Positions 1 to 7,612 of a stretch of DNA of 20,424 nt are shown piece by piece. The DNA comes from an uncultured Collinsella sp. GTDB taxonomy: Bacteria > Actinomycetota > Coriobacteriia > Coriobacteriales > Coriobacteriaceae. The first letter of the stretch is position 1. Each line of letters starts with the position of its first letter. The position numbers and the translations under genes are program-made. The notes under the pieces were generated by a model. The model did not search any database. It was not told the origin of the DNA and was given only the letters and a program-made list of their open reading frames with translations. Location: positions 1-20,424 of the forward strand of contig CATWID010000032.1 of assembly GCA_958350755.1 (NCBI GenBank). The letters run 5' to 3'.

Positions 1-171
1 ATCGTCCTTGCCACGGCCAACGTTCTCACCCGGGTGGATGTGCGTGCCGTGCTGACGGACGAGAATCGTGCCCGTGGTTACCGTCTGGCCGGCATAGCGC
101 TTCGTGCCAAGGCGCTGACCGCGGGAGTCACGGCCATTACGGGAGGAACCGAGTCCTTTTTTGTGTGCCAT
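1..171 (-). CDS. rpmA: 50S ribosomal protein L27, 5' part (C-terminus off window)
   Basis: Ribosomal protein L27 of the large subunit; its N-terminus reaches towards the peptidyl-transferase centre. The 57 visible codons begin MAHKKGLGSSRNGRDS and continue through GTILVRQHGTHIHPGENVGR, the L27 core, and then run off the left edge. The protein starts directly at MAHKKG, without the cleavable N-terminal extension seen in many Firmicutes. This agrees with the absence of a prp (ysxB) protease gene between rplU and rpmA. It lies 33 nt after the rplU stop, so the two are probably co-transcribed. The Shine-Dalgarno site is weak (GAGTAGG region about 8 nt before the ATG). Identification is very secure; only the end is missing. 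Confidence 0.97.
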   Translation of the reverse strand, partial: MAHKKGLGSSRNGRDSRGQRLGTKRYAGQTVTTGTILVRQHGTHIHPGENVGRGKDD

Positions 172-204
172 TGTGTATACCTACTCTTTCGTTACGAGTG
201 TAAT

Positions 205-579
205 CTACTCGGCGACGGGAGCCTCGGCAACAGCCTCAGCCTCTGCCTTGACAGCCTTCTTGGCGCGGGAGGTAGCCTGAACCTTCACGATCTTCAGCTT
301 GGTGAGCTGCTGACGGTGACCCTTCAGACGACGATAGCGCTTGCGCTTGTGGAACTTGAAGACCAGCTGCTTCTCGCCCTTGAACTGCTCAACGATCTGA
401 GCGGTAACCTTGGCCTTAGCCAGCTTGTCGGGATCGGTGACGATCTTCTTACCATCGTTGAGGAAGATGACCGGCAGGGTGACCTTGTCGCCCTCATTGC
501 CCTCGATCTTCTCGACGGTGATGACATCGTCGGTGGCGACCTTGTACTGCTTGCCGCCCGTGTTAACGATTGCGTACAT
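205..579 (-). CDS. rplU: 50S ribosomal protein L21
   Basis: Ribosomal protein L21, a 23S rRNA-binding protein of the large subunit. The protein opens MYAIVNTGGKQYKV and carries the L21 signature FKFHKRKRYRRLKGHRQ near residues 75-90. The ATG at 579 is chosen over an in-frame ATG 21 nt upstream because GAAGGG precedes it at a suitable distance and L21 proteins begin at this Met. At 124 residues it is about 20 longer than the usual 101-103. The extra residues form an Ala/Glu/Lys/Val-rich tail ending AEAVAEAPVAE. It is the first gene of the rplU-rpmA unit, transcribed from the promoter at 622-650. Confidence 0.97.
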   Translation of the reverse strand: MYAIVNTGGKQYKVATDDVITVEKIEGNEGDKVTLPVIFLNDGKKIVTDPDKLAKAKVTAQIVEQFKGEKQLVFKFHKRKRYRRLKGHRQQLTKLKIVKVQATSRAKKAVKAEAEAVAEAPVAE

Positions 580-621
580 GTTTACTTGCCCTTCATGCAT
601 CAGTTAGTGCAACAGCCGAAT

Positions 622-650
622 ATAGTAGCAGGCGATAATACCCCCGTCAA
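622..650 (-). promoter_or_regulatory. Promoter for rplU-rpmA
   Basis: Sigma-70-type promoter read on the minus strand: -35 TTGACG (645-650) and -10 TACTAT (622-627), separated by exactly 17 nt. Transcription should start near 615, leaving a leader of about 35 nt, too short for an elaborate riboswitch. The -35 box contains the TGA stop codon (647-649) of the preceding gene. Confidence 0.75.
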
Positions 651-1459
651 CGAGTATGTGGAGCAAATCCACAAGTTCGCACAGGTATGGGGCTGACGAG
701 TCGGCCCTCGTCGTCCTCGCATGCTTGATTCTGACGCTCGACATCGTAGGAGCAGATGGTCACGAGGTCTTGCATACCGGTGGAAACAATAGGTGCATCG
801 ACGCCCGGGGTCAAGCCCTGCAACAAAACATCAGCGGCAGAAAGCAAAATTTCCGGACGCATGGAACCCTCGTTGTCGGCATGGGTGTCGAGCATGAGCA
901 CCAGATGGTCCGGGCGCTCCCCCGCCTTAAGCTCATAACCCACGAGCGTATGATCCAAGTCCAGGCGTTTGCTCTTTTTGCCGCGTGCGTAGTCGATGCC
1001 GTGGCCCGCACGCAGCGCGTCGATCGCAGCGCGCACCTCGTCGGCGCTCACGGGGGCCTCGGGGTTCAGGTGCAGGTCGATGCGGTACGACAGACGCGTG
1101 AGCTGAGCCGTCAGCGCCGGCGTACGCACGTCGATGTAGGCGGCCTCGATGGGCGCTAAATCGGCCGGGGACGCCGCGGCCAAGCGCCCAAAGGCCTCGT
1201 CGAGCGCGACGAACTCGGTCATAAACAGGTCATACCACTCGCAGGTCGACGACGTACCGACGGGCAGCGCCGAGGAGAAACCCACGCGCATGTGCGGAGA
1301 GAAGCCCTGCGTGACGGCATAGGGCAGGCCCGCGCGGCGCACGATGCGCTCAATGGTATGGATCAGTTCCAGATGGCCCAGGTACTTGAGACGGTCGCGC
1401 TTGCCGTAGTGAACGCGCAGCCTGAAGAGCGTGGGGTTGTCGGTCAAGCGCTCACTCAT
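647..1459 (-). CDS. TIGR03936 / DUF2344 radical SAM-linked protein
   Basis: A 270-residue protein of the DUF2344 (TIGR03936) family, which is almost always encoded next to, or fused to, a TIGR03960 radical SAM enzyme. The reaction is not known to me. Family features seen are the N-terminal LRVHYGKRDRLKYLGHLEL segment (about 14-32) and GFSPHMRVGFSSALPVG (about 52-68). There is no cysteine cluster or membrane segment. Its ATG overlaps the stop of the radical SAM gene by 4 nt (ATGA), so the two are translationally coupled and probably act together. A GGTGGG site lies about 9 nt before the start. A link to rRNA or ribosome maturation is often suspected because ribosomal genes follow, but this is inference. 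Confidence 0.9.
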   Translation of the reverse strand: MSERLTDNPTLFRLRVHYGKRDRLKYLGHLELIHTIERIVRRAGLPYAVTQGFSPHMRVGFSSALPVGTSSTCEWYDLFMTEFVALDEAFGRLAAASPADLAPIEAAYIDVRTPALTAQLTRLSYRIDLHLNPEAPVSADEVRAAIDALRAGHGIDYARGKKSKRLDLDHTLVGYELKAGERPDHLVLMLDTHADNEGSMRPEILLSAADVLLQGLTPGVDAPIVSTGMQDLVTICSYDVERQNQACEDDEGRLVSPIPVRTCGFAPHTR

Positions 1460-3333
1460 GCGCGATCACCCACCAATACGTTCTTGGCATGGAGCGTGGG
1501 GCAGATTCCGCAGCCGGTGCACGACGTGCGGGTGCAGTCGGGGGTCGTGACACCCTCCAGCGAGCGACGGTATTCGCGCTCGAGGAAGCCGCGCGAACAG
1601 CCGGGGCTCACGTGCTCCCAGGGCAAGCGCCAGTCCAGCTCGTAGGGCAGGTGCACGAGCTCGTTGAGGTCGATGCCGTTTTTGGCCGCGGCTGACTTCC
1701 AGTTGTCAAGCGAGAAATGCTCCACCCAGGCGTCAAAACGCGAGCCCGCACGCCAGGCGTCGATGATGACCGGCGTCATGTCGCGACCGGCGCGGGACAG
1801 CGCAGCCTCGACGAGCGAGGTCTCGGCATCGTGGTAATGCACGCGAACAGCGCGGTTGCGCACACTCGTGATGAGCAGCTTTTGGCGACGCTTGACGTCG
1901 TCGTAGTCAAGCTGCGGGCACCACTGGAACGGCGTTGCCGCCTTGGGGATAAACACCGAAACCGAGATGGATACCGAGATGGAACCGCGGCGGGCCTTGG
2001 GCACCACGGAGCGGCCAAGCTCCAGCACGTGATCGGCCAGGTTGGCAATGGCCACGATATCCTCGTCGCGCTCACCGGGAAGGCCCATCATAAAATAGAG
2101 CTTCATGCGGTTCCAGCCGGCCTCGAAGGCCGCCTTGGCCGCGCGATCCAGGTCCTCCTCCGTCACGTTCTTGTTGATGATATCGCGCATGCGCTGGCTA
2201 CCGGCCTCGGGGGCAAACGTCAGGCCGCCCTTCTTTTCGCCGGCGACCGACTCGGCCATATCCACGCCAAACGAATCCAGGCGCTGCGAGGGAATGGACA
2301 CGCGAATGCCCGTATCCTCCAGGCGGCGGTTAAGGCGACCGAGCACATCGCGGATGCAGGAGTGATCGGTAGTCGAAAGCGAAGTGAGCGACACCTCGTC
2401 ATAGCCGGTCTTTTCCAGCCCCTGAATCACCGAGGACACAATCTGATCGGACGAGCGCTCGCGCACCGGACGATAGGTCATGCCAGCTTGGCAAAAGCGG
2501 CAGCCGCGGGCGCAGCCGCGCAGGATCTCGATAGACAGGCGATCGTGAACGAGCTGTGCATAGGGAACGCACGACTGCGACAGCGGATTGGTGGCACCAA
2601 AGTCCTCAACGACGCGCTTGTAGACCACCGGCGGCACGTCCTTGCCCTCACACGGCACGGTATAGCCGTGCGGGGAGCAAGGCTCGTCATGGCGCACCTC
2701 GTAGAGCGACGGCACATAGGTGCCACCGACAGTCGCGAGCTGCTCGACGATCTGGGCACGCGAGGCGCCCTCGTCGCGCAGGCGACGATGCAGTTGGCAA
2801 ACCTCGAGTAGCGATTCCTCGCCCTCGCCAATCAGGATGGCATCGAAGAAGGCCGCATACGGCTCGGGGTTATAAACCGAAGGTCCTCCGGCGACGATGA
2901 TGGGATCGTCCTCGGTACGATCGGCAGCCAGCAGCGGAATACCGGCGAGATCGAGCGCCTCGAGAAAATTGGTGACGGCCATCTCATGCGGCACGTGCAT
3001 ACCGACGATATCAAACGAGGCAACGGGCGCTGCGCCCTCGAGCGACAGTAGCGGGATACCAGCCTCGCGCATGGCGTCGCCCATATCAGGCCACGGCACA
3101 TAGCCGCGCTCGCAGGAAATGCCCTCGGCCTGGTTGAGGATGTTATAGAGGATAGCGATACCCTGGTTGGGTAAGCCGACCTCGTAGACATCCGGGTAGA
3201 TCATGCAGCAGCGGTAATCGGCTTCTGCCTTAGAAAGCGTGCCCCATTCATGGTCGATATAGCGACTCGGCTTCTCGACCTTTGCGAGCAACGGCTCAAT
3301 CAAATGAAAACAGTCTTGGTATACAGCGCGCAA
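1456..3333 (-). CDS. B12-binding-domain radical SAM protein, TIGR03960 family
   Basis: A 625-residue radical SAM enzyme of unknown substrate. The N-terminal part (about 1-235) resembles a B12-binding Rossmann domain, with IIVAGGPSVYNPEPYA and a following LIGEGEES near 145-174. The radical SAM cluster motif is Cys274-x3-Cys278-x2-Cys281 (CARGCRFC) after IEILRG. FAPEAGSQRMRDIINK and YFMMGLPGE belong to the SAM barrel. A C-terminal cysteine set, Cys600-x4-Cys605-x2-Cys608-x2-Cys611, could hold a second Fe-S cluster. The start is a TTG at 3333: AGGGG lies 6 nt upstream, no ATG fits, and homologues begin near here with a KVEKPxRYI segment. AGGGG overlaps the stop of the DUF697 gene. Coupled to the DUF2344 gene by a 4-nt overlap. 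Confidence 0.92.
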   Translation of the reverse strand: MRAVYQDCFHLIEPLLAKVEKPSRYIDHEWGTLSKAEADYRCCMIYPDVYEVGLPNQGIAILYNILNQAEGISCERGYVPWPDMGDAMREAGIPLLSLEGAAPVASFDIVGMHVPHEMAVTNFLEALDLAGIPLLAADRTEDDPIIVAGGPSVYNPEPYAAFFDAILIGEGEESLLEVCQLHRRLRDEGASRAQIVEQLATVGGTYVPSLYEVRHDEPCSPHGYTVPCEGKDVPPVVYKRVVEDFGATNPLSQSCVPYAQLVHDRLSIEILRGCARGCRFCQAGMTYRPVRERSSDQIVSSVIQGLEKTGYDEVSLTSLSTTDHSCIRDVLGRLNRRLEDTGIRVSIPSQRLDSFGVDMAESVAGEKKGGLTFAPEAGSQRMRDIINKNVTEEDLDRAAKAAFEAGWNRMKLYFMMGLPGERDEDIVAIANLADHVLELGRSVVPKARRGSISVSISVSVFIPKAATPFQWCPQLDYDDVKRRQKLLITSVRNRAVRVHYHDAETSLVEAALSRAGRDMTPVIIDAWRAGSRFDAWVEHFSLDNWKSAAAKNGIDLNELVHLPYELDWRLPWEHVSPGCSRGFLEREYRRSLEGVTTPDCTRTSCTGCGICPTLHAKNVLVGDRA

Positions 3334-3339
3334 AAGAAA

Positions 3340-3345
3340 CCCCTA
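3340..3345 (-). promoter_or_regulatory. Ribosome binding site fused to stop codon (radical SAM gene)
   Basis: TAGGGG on the minus strand: TAG ends the DUF697 gene, and the same bases supply AGGGG placed 6 nt before the TTG start of the radical SAM gene. This decides the TTG start and implies that terminating ribosomes can reinitiate. Confidence 0.65.
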
Positions 3346-4272
3346 AGCAGCGAGATCGGATGCATCCTCGAAAGGATTCATAGGACGGGTGGCACCGGCG
3401 ACCGTGGTCACCAGGTCGCGGACGCGCGAGAACGTAGCGGTAACAACCTCATTGGCACGGCCGTAGTCCACATCGCGCTCGTAGAGCGACACGAGCGCGC
3501 GGCCCATGCCATAGGTGCCCGCGGCGGCGGTAAGCGCCTTGACGGCAAACCCGATGTGCGGCGTCTGCTTCACCAGTGCACGGGTAACGGCGCGAACAAC
3601 CAGACCGCCGGCAAGCACGCCCGCGACCTCGTAGCCACGCTCGGGCTTAATGCCGCGACCAAAGATGGCAGCAAGCTCAAAAAGCATGCCCACCTGAGCG
3701 AGCGCCATAACGGGATAATCGGCTCCCGGCAAAAACACCAGCGCGCCAGTCGCCATATTGGTGAGGGCGCAAGAAGTGATAATACGGTTGGCAGCGGCAA
3801 TGCGCATAAAGGCAAAATTCGCCGCGAAAGCCGTCTCCTTGTCCGTGCGATCGAGAATCCAACGGGCAAGCGTCTCGAGCAGATACGTCTTATCGGTAGC
3901 CGCCACAACGCCGAGCATGGGCGTGGACTCCTCAATAAACGGTACCTCGACGGCGGACTCGGCCAGCACGCACACGGGGGCGCCGGCAATCACAAGCTCC
4001 TGTACGGCGCTCTCAAGGCGGTCAGATCCGCACGAAAGCACCAGCACCACATCGGTATCGGTCTTGGGGATGATACGCTCATCACCCAGGCACTCAACGC
4101 GCACAATACCCGACGTCGTCTGTGGCACGAAGGCATCGCGTACCGTCTCGACCAAAAAACGCGACGCAGACGAATCGAGGTAGACGGACACGCGAACCGG
4201 CGTGTCGGAATCCTTCTTGGTAGTCGCGCCCATCTTAAAGACGCGGGTCAGCTTGTCCACGGGAATCTTCAT
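3343..4272 (-). CDS. DUF697 (YcjF-like) membrane-associated protein
   Basis: A 309-residue protein whose C-terminal half (about 145-290) matches the DUF697/YcjF type: ITSCALTNMATGALVFLPGA, hydrophobic helices near 165-205 and 215-262, then a charged end. DUF697 is often joined to a GTPase domain. Here residues about 26-140 look alpha/beta, with strand-like VRVSVYLD, DVVLVLS and GAPVCVLAES arranged as in a G domain. However, there is no GxxxxGK[ST] P-loop and no NKxD. I therefore infer a degenerate G domain or another Rossmann-like fold. Start: ATG with GGAGGGG directly upstream, 18 nt after rodA. Its place between rodA and the radical SAM gene suggests an envelope role; function unknown. Confidence 0.75.
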   Translation of the reverse strand: MKIPVDKLTRVFKMGATTKKDSDTPVRVSVYLDSSASRFLVETVRDAFVPQTTSGIVRVECLGDERIIPKTDTDVVLVLSCGSDRLESAVQELVIAGAPVCVLAESAVEVPFIEESTPMLGVVAATDKTYLLETLARWILDRTDKETAFAANFAFMRIAAANRIITSCALTNMATGALVFLPGADYPVMALAQVGMLFELAAIFGRGIKPERGYEVAGVLAGGLVVRAVTRALVKQTPHIGFAVKALTAAAGTYGMGRALVSLYERDVDYGRANEVVTATFSRVRDLVTTVAGATRPMNPFEDASDLAA

Positions 4273-4290
4273 AGCAAACCCCTCCAGCGG

Positions 4291-5517
4291 TTACGCGGCG
4301 CCAGAACGATGCCGCCATATGGATTGTACGATACCCACCGTCAGCAACTGGATCATCATCGAGGACGAGCCAAAGCTAATAAACGGCAGCGGAATACCGG
4401 TAATCGGCATCATGCCGATGCACATGCCGATGTTCTCGAAGGTCTGGAATGCCCACATGCCGACGATGCCCACGCACGAGAGCCGCAAGAAGAGTGACTC
4501 GCACTTAAAGGCGACGCGAATCGCGGAGAAGATCAGCAGCACGTACAGGCAAATCAACAAGAAAGAACCGCAGAAACCAAAGGTCTCGGACAAAAAGGCA
4601 AACACGAAGTCGGTGTGGAACTCGGGCAAAAAGCCGCCGGCCGACTGCGTGGCATGCCCCAAGCCCTTACCAAAAAATCCGCCCGAGCCAACAGCGATCA
4701 GTGATTGCTGCAGGTTGTAGGCATCGTCAGAATCGGCGTTCTCGGGATCAATGAAGACCGTCAGACGATTCATCTGGTACTGCTTGATCAGAACATCGTG
4801 GCCCAAAAGAGAATCGAGCACCGAATCCAGCGCCAGAATGAGTGCCACCAGGCCCACGAGCAGAGCCAAGGTCGACAGCACCCATTCGCGGCGCGCACCG
4901 CTCATGCAGATAACGATAGCGCCCGACACCAGCACGACCAGGCCCGAACCCAGATCGCCCATAGCAACGACAGCCAAAAACGGAACGGATAGCATGCCGC
5001 AGAGCTTGATGTAATCACGAACGGTATCAATGCGCCCGTTGTACTGCGAGCCGAGCGTGGCGATAAAGAAAATCGTAATGAGCTTGGCAAGCTCTACCGG
5101 TTGGAACGTCAGGCCAATACCGGGAATCTTAATCCAGCCCGTCATGCCCAGGCCGCCCGTATATGACAGACCTGGAATCTTGGGCGAGAAAATCACGATG
5201 AGGTCGATGACGAGCAGCACCGTCGAGAAGTTGGAGATGCCACGCAGATCGGTGCGCCACACGAGCACCGCAAGCACCGTACCGATACCGATACCCAACA
5301 GGTGGCGCGAGAACGAGGCATCGGCCTTAAACTGCGAGGCCGACCAAATGATGATGGCACCGTAGGCGACGAGCGCCACTGTAGCCACGAGCACACCGAT
5401 ATGCACCTTTTGGCGAAACGTGCCGCGCGAGGCCAAAAGTTGCTTGTTGACGCGGTCCAGGCTGCTGCGAGAGCCGGTCTTGGTTGAACGGAACAGATCC
5501 GCCGGAGAAAAATCCAT
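4291..5517 (-). CDS. rodA: Rod-shape SEDS peptidoglycan glycosyltransferase RodA
   Basis: A 408-residue SEDS-family polytopic membrane protein that polymerises lipid II into glycan strands together with PBP2 during cell elongation. Seen: about ten hydrophobic segments; QPVELAKL (Glu142, Lys145), matching the conserved ExxK site; GDLGSG (about 188-192); FHTDFVFAFLSE with Asp303, equivalent to the essential SEDS aspartate; and the C-terminal signature GMMPITGIPLPFISFGSSS (about 368-386). A cytoplasmic N-terminal stretch of about 35 residues precedes the first helix. RodA rather than FtsW is supported by its position directly after the PBP2 gene in an mre operon. AGGAGG sits 5 nt before the ATG and overlaps the PBP2 stop codon. 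Confidence 0.95.
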   Translation of the reverse strand: MDFSPADLFRSTKTGSRSSLDRVNKQLLASRGTFRQKVHIGVLVATVALVAYGAIIIWSASQFKADASFSRHLLGIGIGTVLAVLVWRTDLRGISNFSTVLLVIDLIVIFSPKIPGLSYTGGLGMTGWIKIPGIGLTFQPVELAKLITIFFIATLGSQYNGRIDTVRDYIKLCGMLSVPFLAVVAMGDLGSGLVVLVSGAIVICMSGARREWVLSTLALLVGLVALILALDSVLDSLLGHDVLIKQYQMNRLTVFIDPENADSDDAYNLQQSLIAVGSGGFFGKGLGHATQSAGGFLPEFHTDFVFAFLSETFGFCGSFLLICLYVLLIFSAIRVAFKCESLFLRLSCVGIVGMWAFQTFENIGMCIGMMPITGIPLPFISFGSSSMMIQLLTVGIVQSIWRHRSGAA

Positions 5518-5522
5518 CGCAA

Positions 5523-5529
5523 CCTCCTA
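5523..5529 (-). promoter_or_regulatory. Ribosome binding site fused to stop codon (rodA)
   Basis: TAGGAGG: the TAG stop of the PBP2 gene (5527-5529) forms part of a consensus AGGAGG placed 5 nt before the rodA ATG. This suggests translational coupling and matched PBP2:RodA synthesis. Confidence 0.75.
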
Positions 5530-7596
5530 TCGAACCGAAGAATCGCCCGAGGCCGAAGAGGTATCGGGCTCGTCATAAATCACGCCGAGCACATCGCGCA
5601 CGACATGCATCGCGGTATCTGAGCCACCGCCGCCCTGCTCCAGGACCGTAGCGATGACATACTTGGGATCATCGGCCGGCGCATAGGCGCAAAACCACGC
5701 GTATTCGTCCTCGCCGCTTTTCTCGCCCGTGCCCGACTTGCCGTATACCTGCGGCGTCAGGGTGCCAAAGTGAGCCGCCAAGGACGTCGATGCCGTGTAA
5801 ATCACGTCGTGCATGCCGTTGCGAACAAGAGCCAAATCCGAATCGCTGTTGATCTTGGCCTCCAGGCGCTTCTTCTTGCCCTTGCCGTTGTACTTATAGG
5901 CATCGCCGTCGCCATCGCGCGATACTGCAGACAAAAACACGTGAGGCACGTACTGTTTGCCGCCGTTGGCAAGACCCATATAGGCGCACGCCATCTGCAG
6001 GGGCGTCACCAGGATGTCGCCCTGGCCGATGGCAATGTTGGTCATATCGCCGGCATTCCACTTGCGGTCCTCGGCAGAGGCGTCGGTAAAGTACGACTCC
6101 TTCCACTCGGCATCGGGAATACGGCCCGCGCCCTCACTCGGCAGATCGATACCGCAGGTCTTGCCTAGGCCCCAGCGACGAAAGACCTCCTGCAGGCCCT
6201 CGGAATGTTGCTCGTCATAAAAGAAGGCCTTGCCCATGTCGTAGAAGACGGGGTCGCACGAGTTGGCGATACCCGACTGCAGCGTCATGGTGCCGTGGCC
6301 AGACGTCAGCCAGCAGCGCTTGCCCCAAGCCTTGCCCAGGCCCGTCCAATAGCCCGTGCAGTTGGTTGTCTGCGTTGAAGTGTAGGTTCCAAACTCAAGA
6401 CCGGCCAGTGCCGAGAGCGGCTTGATGGTCGAGGCCGACATGTACTGTCCGCTAATGGCGCGGTTGAGCAGCGGGTGCGAACCCTTGTCATCATTGAGCT
6501 CGGTCCACACGTCATTTGAGACGCCGCCGATAAAGACGGACGGATCGAACTTGGGCTCGCTCGCCATGCCCAGGATCTCGCCATTGTTGGGATCGAGACA
6601 CACCACAGCGCCGTTGCCGGCATTGCTGTAGCCAGTGGTCTTGGCAAGCTCGATGGCGCTCGCCAGCGCCGTCTCACAGGCCTGTTGGATCTTAAGGTCG
6701 AGCGTGAGCTTAATGTCGGAGCCGGCCTTGGCGGGCACGGCGCCGGCCTGACCGGTCACATTGCCCGAAGCATCGACCTTGACGGTCTGCTCGCCACGAA
6801 TACCCTGCAGCAGGTTTTCGTAGTAGCTCTCAACACCCGCCTGGCCCACGATATCGCCCGACTGGTACGTAATCTTGCCTGCAGAAGCATCATCATCGCC
6901 AGAGGTTTTCTTATTCTGGGCCTCGAGCTGCTCGGAGGTAATGGTGCCGGTATAGCCCAAAATGTGACAGGCCGTCTCGCCGTACGGGTACTGGCGCTCG
7001 GTACGCTCGGCAATCTTGACGCCCGGGAACTCGCCTGCGTGCTCCTTGATATAGGCAACCGTGGAACGACGGACGTCCGTCGCGATGGTATGCAGGCTCT
7101 GGGCGCCCTCGGAATTGTCCTGAATATTGCGCAGAACCGCCACGTAGGGCATACCGAGCACGTTGGCAAGATGGCGAACCAGAACCTCATCCTCGGCAAG
7201 GTCGCGGTAGGCCACGACAGCAAGTGAGGGACGGTTCTGGACAAGTGCCACGCCATTGCGGTCGAGGATGCGGCCGCGCACAGCGGGTGTGGTAACGGTG
7301 CGCGTCTGATTGCTATTAGCCTGCTTTTCGTAATAGTCCGACGAGACCATCTGCATGCCCCACAGCTTGACGGCAAGCGCCGCGAACATCGCGCCCACAC
7401 CCGTGGTGAGGATGGAGAAGCGGCCCTTAAAGGCGGTCGCCGCGGTATTGCCCTCGCCCTCGGTGGCGCGCGGGGCCGTTCCATGCTGCGTATCGTAGGT
7501 AAAACGGGAATCGCCGCGACGCATGATGACCAGCGCGACCACGATGGCCACAACCAGCACGATACCGGCGATAATAACCGTCATCTGGGAAGACAT
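5527..7596 (-). CDS. mrdA: Penicillin-binding protein 2 (elongation transpeptidase)
   Basis: A 689-residue class B PBP that cross-links peptidoglycan in the elongasome with RodA. The PBP dimerisation region starts around 83 (MVSSDYYEKQANSNQTRTV) and includes RGRILDRNG (108-115). The transpeptidase motifs are Ser389-x-x-Lys392 (STIK, nucleophile Ser389), Ser446-Cys-Asp448 and Lys620-Ser-Gly-Thr623. IGQGDILVTPLQMA (about 523-536) is typical of the family. Two hydrophobic stretches precede the outer domain (about 6-25 and 62-80), one more than usual, joined by a linker with basic ends. The ATG at 7596 has GGGGAGG 7 nt upstream. Lies 13 nt after mreD and 9 nt before rodA. Confidence 0.95.
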   Translation of the reverse strand: MSSQMTVIIAGIVLVVAIVVALVIMRRGDSRFTYDTQHGTAPRATEGEGNTAATAFKGRFSILTTGVGAMFAALAVKLWGMQMVSSDYYEKQANSNQTRTVTTPAVRGRILDRNGVALVQNRPSLAVVAYRDLAEDEVLVRHLANVLGMPYVAVLRNIQDNSEGAQSLHTIATDVRRSTVAYIKEHAGEFPGVKIAERTERQYPYGETACHILGYTGTITSEQLEAQNKKTSGDDDASAGKITYQSGDIVGQAGVESYYENLLQGIRGEQTVKVDASGNVTGQAGAVPAKAGSDIKLTLDLKIQQACETALASAIELAKTTGYSNAGNGAVVCLDPNNGEILGMASEPKFDPSVFIGGVSNDVWTELNDDKGSHPLLNRAISGQYMSASTIKPLSALAGLEFGTYTSTQTTNCTGYWTGLGKAWGKRCWLTSGHGTMTLQSGIANSCDPVFYDMGKAFFYDEQHSEGLQEVFRRWGLGKTCGIDLPSEGAGRIPDAEWKESYFTDASAEDRKWNAGDMTNIAIGQGDILVTPLQMACAYMGLANGGKQYVPHVFLSAVSRDGDGDAYKYNGKGKKKRLEAKINSDSDLALVRNGMHDVIYTASTSLAAHFGTLTPQVYGKSGTGEKSGEDEYAWFCAYAPADDPKYVIATVLEQGGGGSDTAMHVVRDVLGVIYDEPDTSSASGDSSVR

Positions 7597-7603
7597 CTAC
7601 GAG

Positions 7604-7612
7604 CCTCCCCTA
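7604..7612 (-). promoter_or_regulatory. Ribosome binding site fused to stop codon (PBP2 gene)
   Basis: TAGGGGAGG: the mreD stop TAG (7610-7612) runs into GGGGAGG, which ends 7 nt before the PBP2 ATG. The same arrangement is seen at neighbouring junctions. Confidence 0.7.

Noticed and set aside
1717..2811. 364-codon plus-strand open frame
   Set aside because: Antisense shadow within the radical SAM gene, whose cysteine motifs are intact.
3250..4497. 415-codon plus-strand open frame
   Set aside because: Antisense to the DUF697 gene and parts of rodA and the radical SAM gene, all of which have clear starts and ribosome sites; the frame itself has none.
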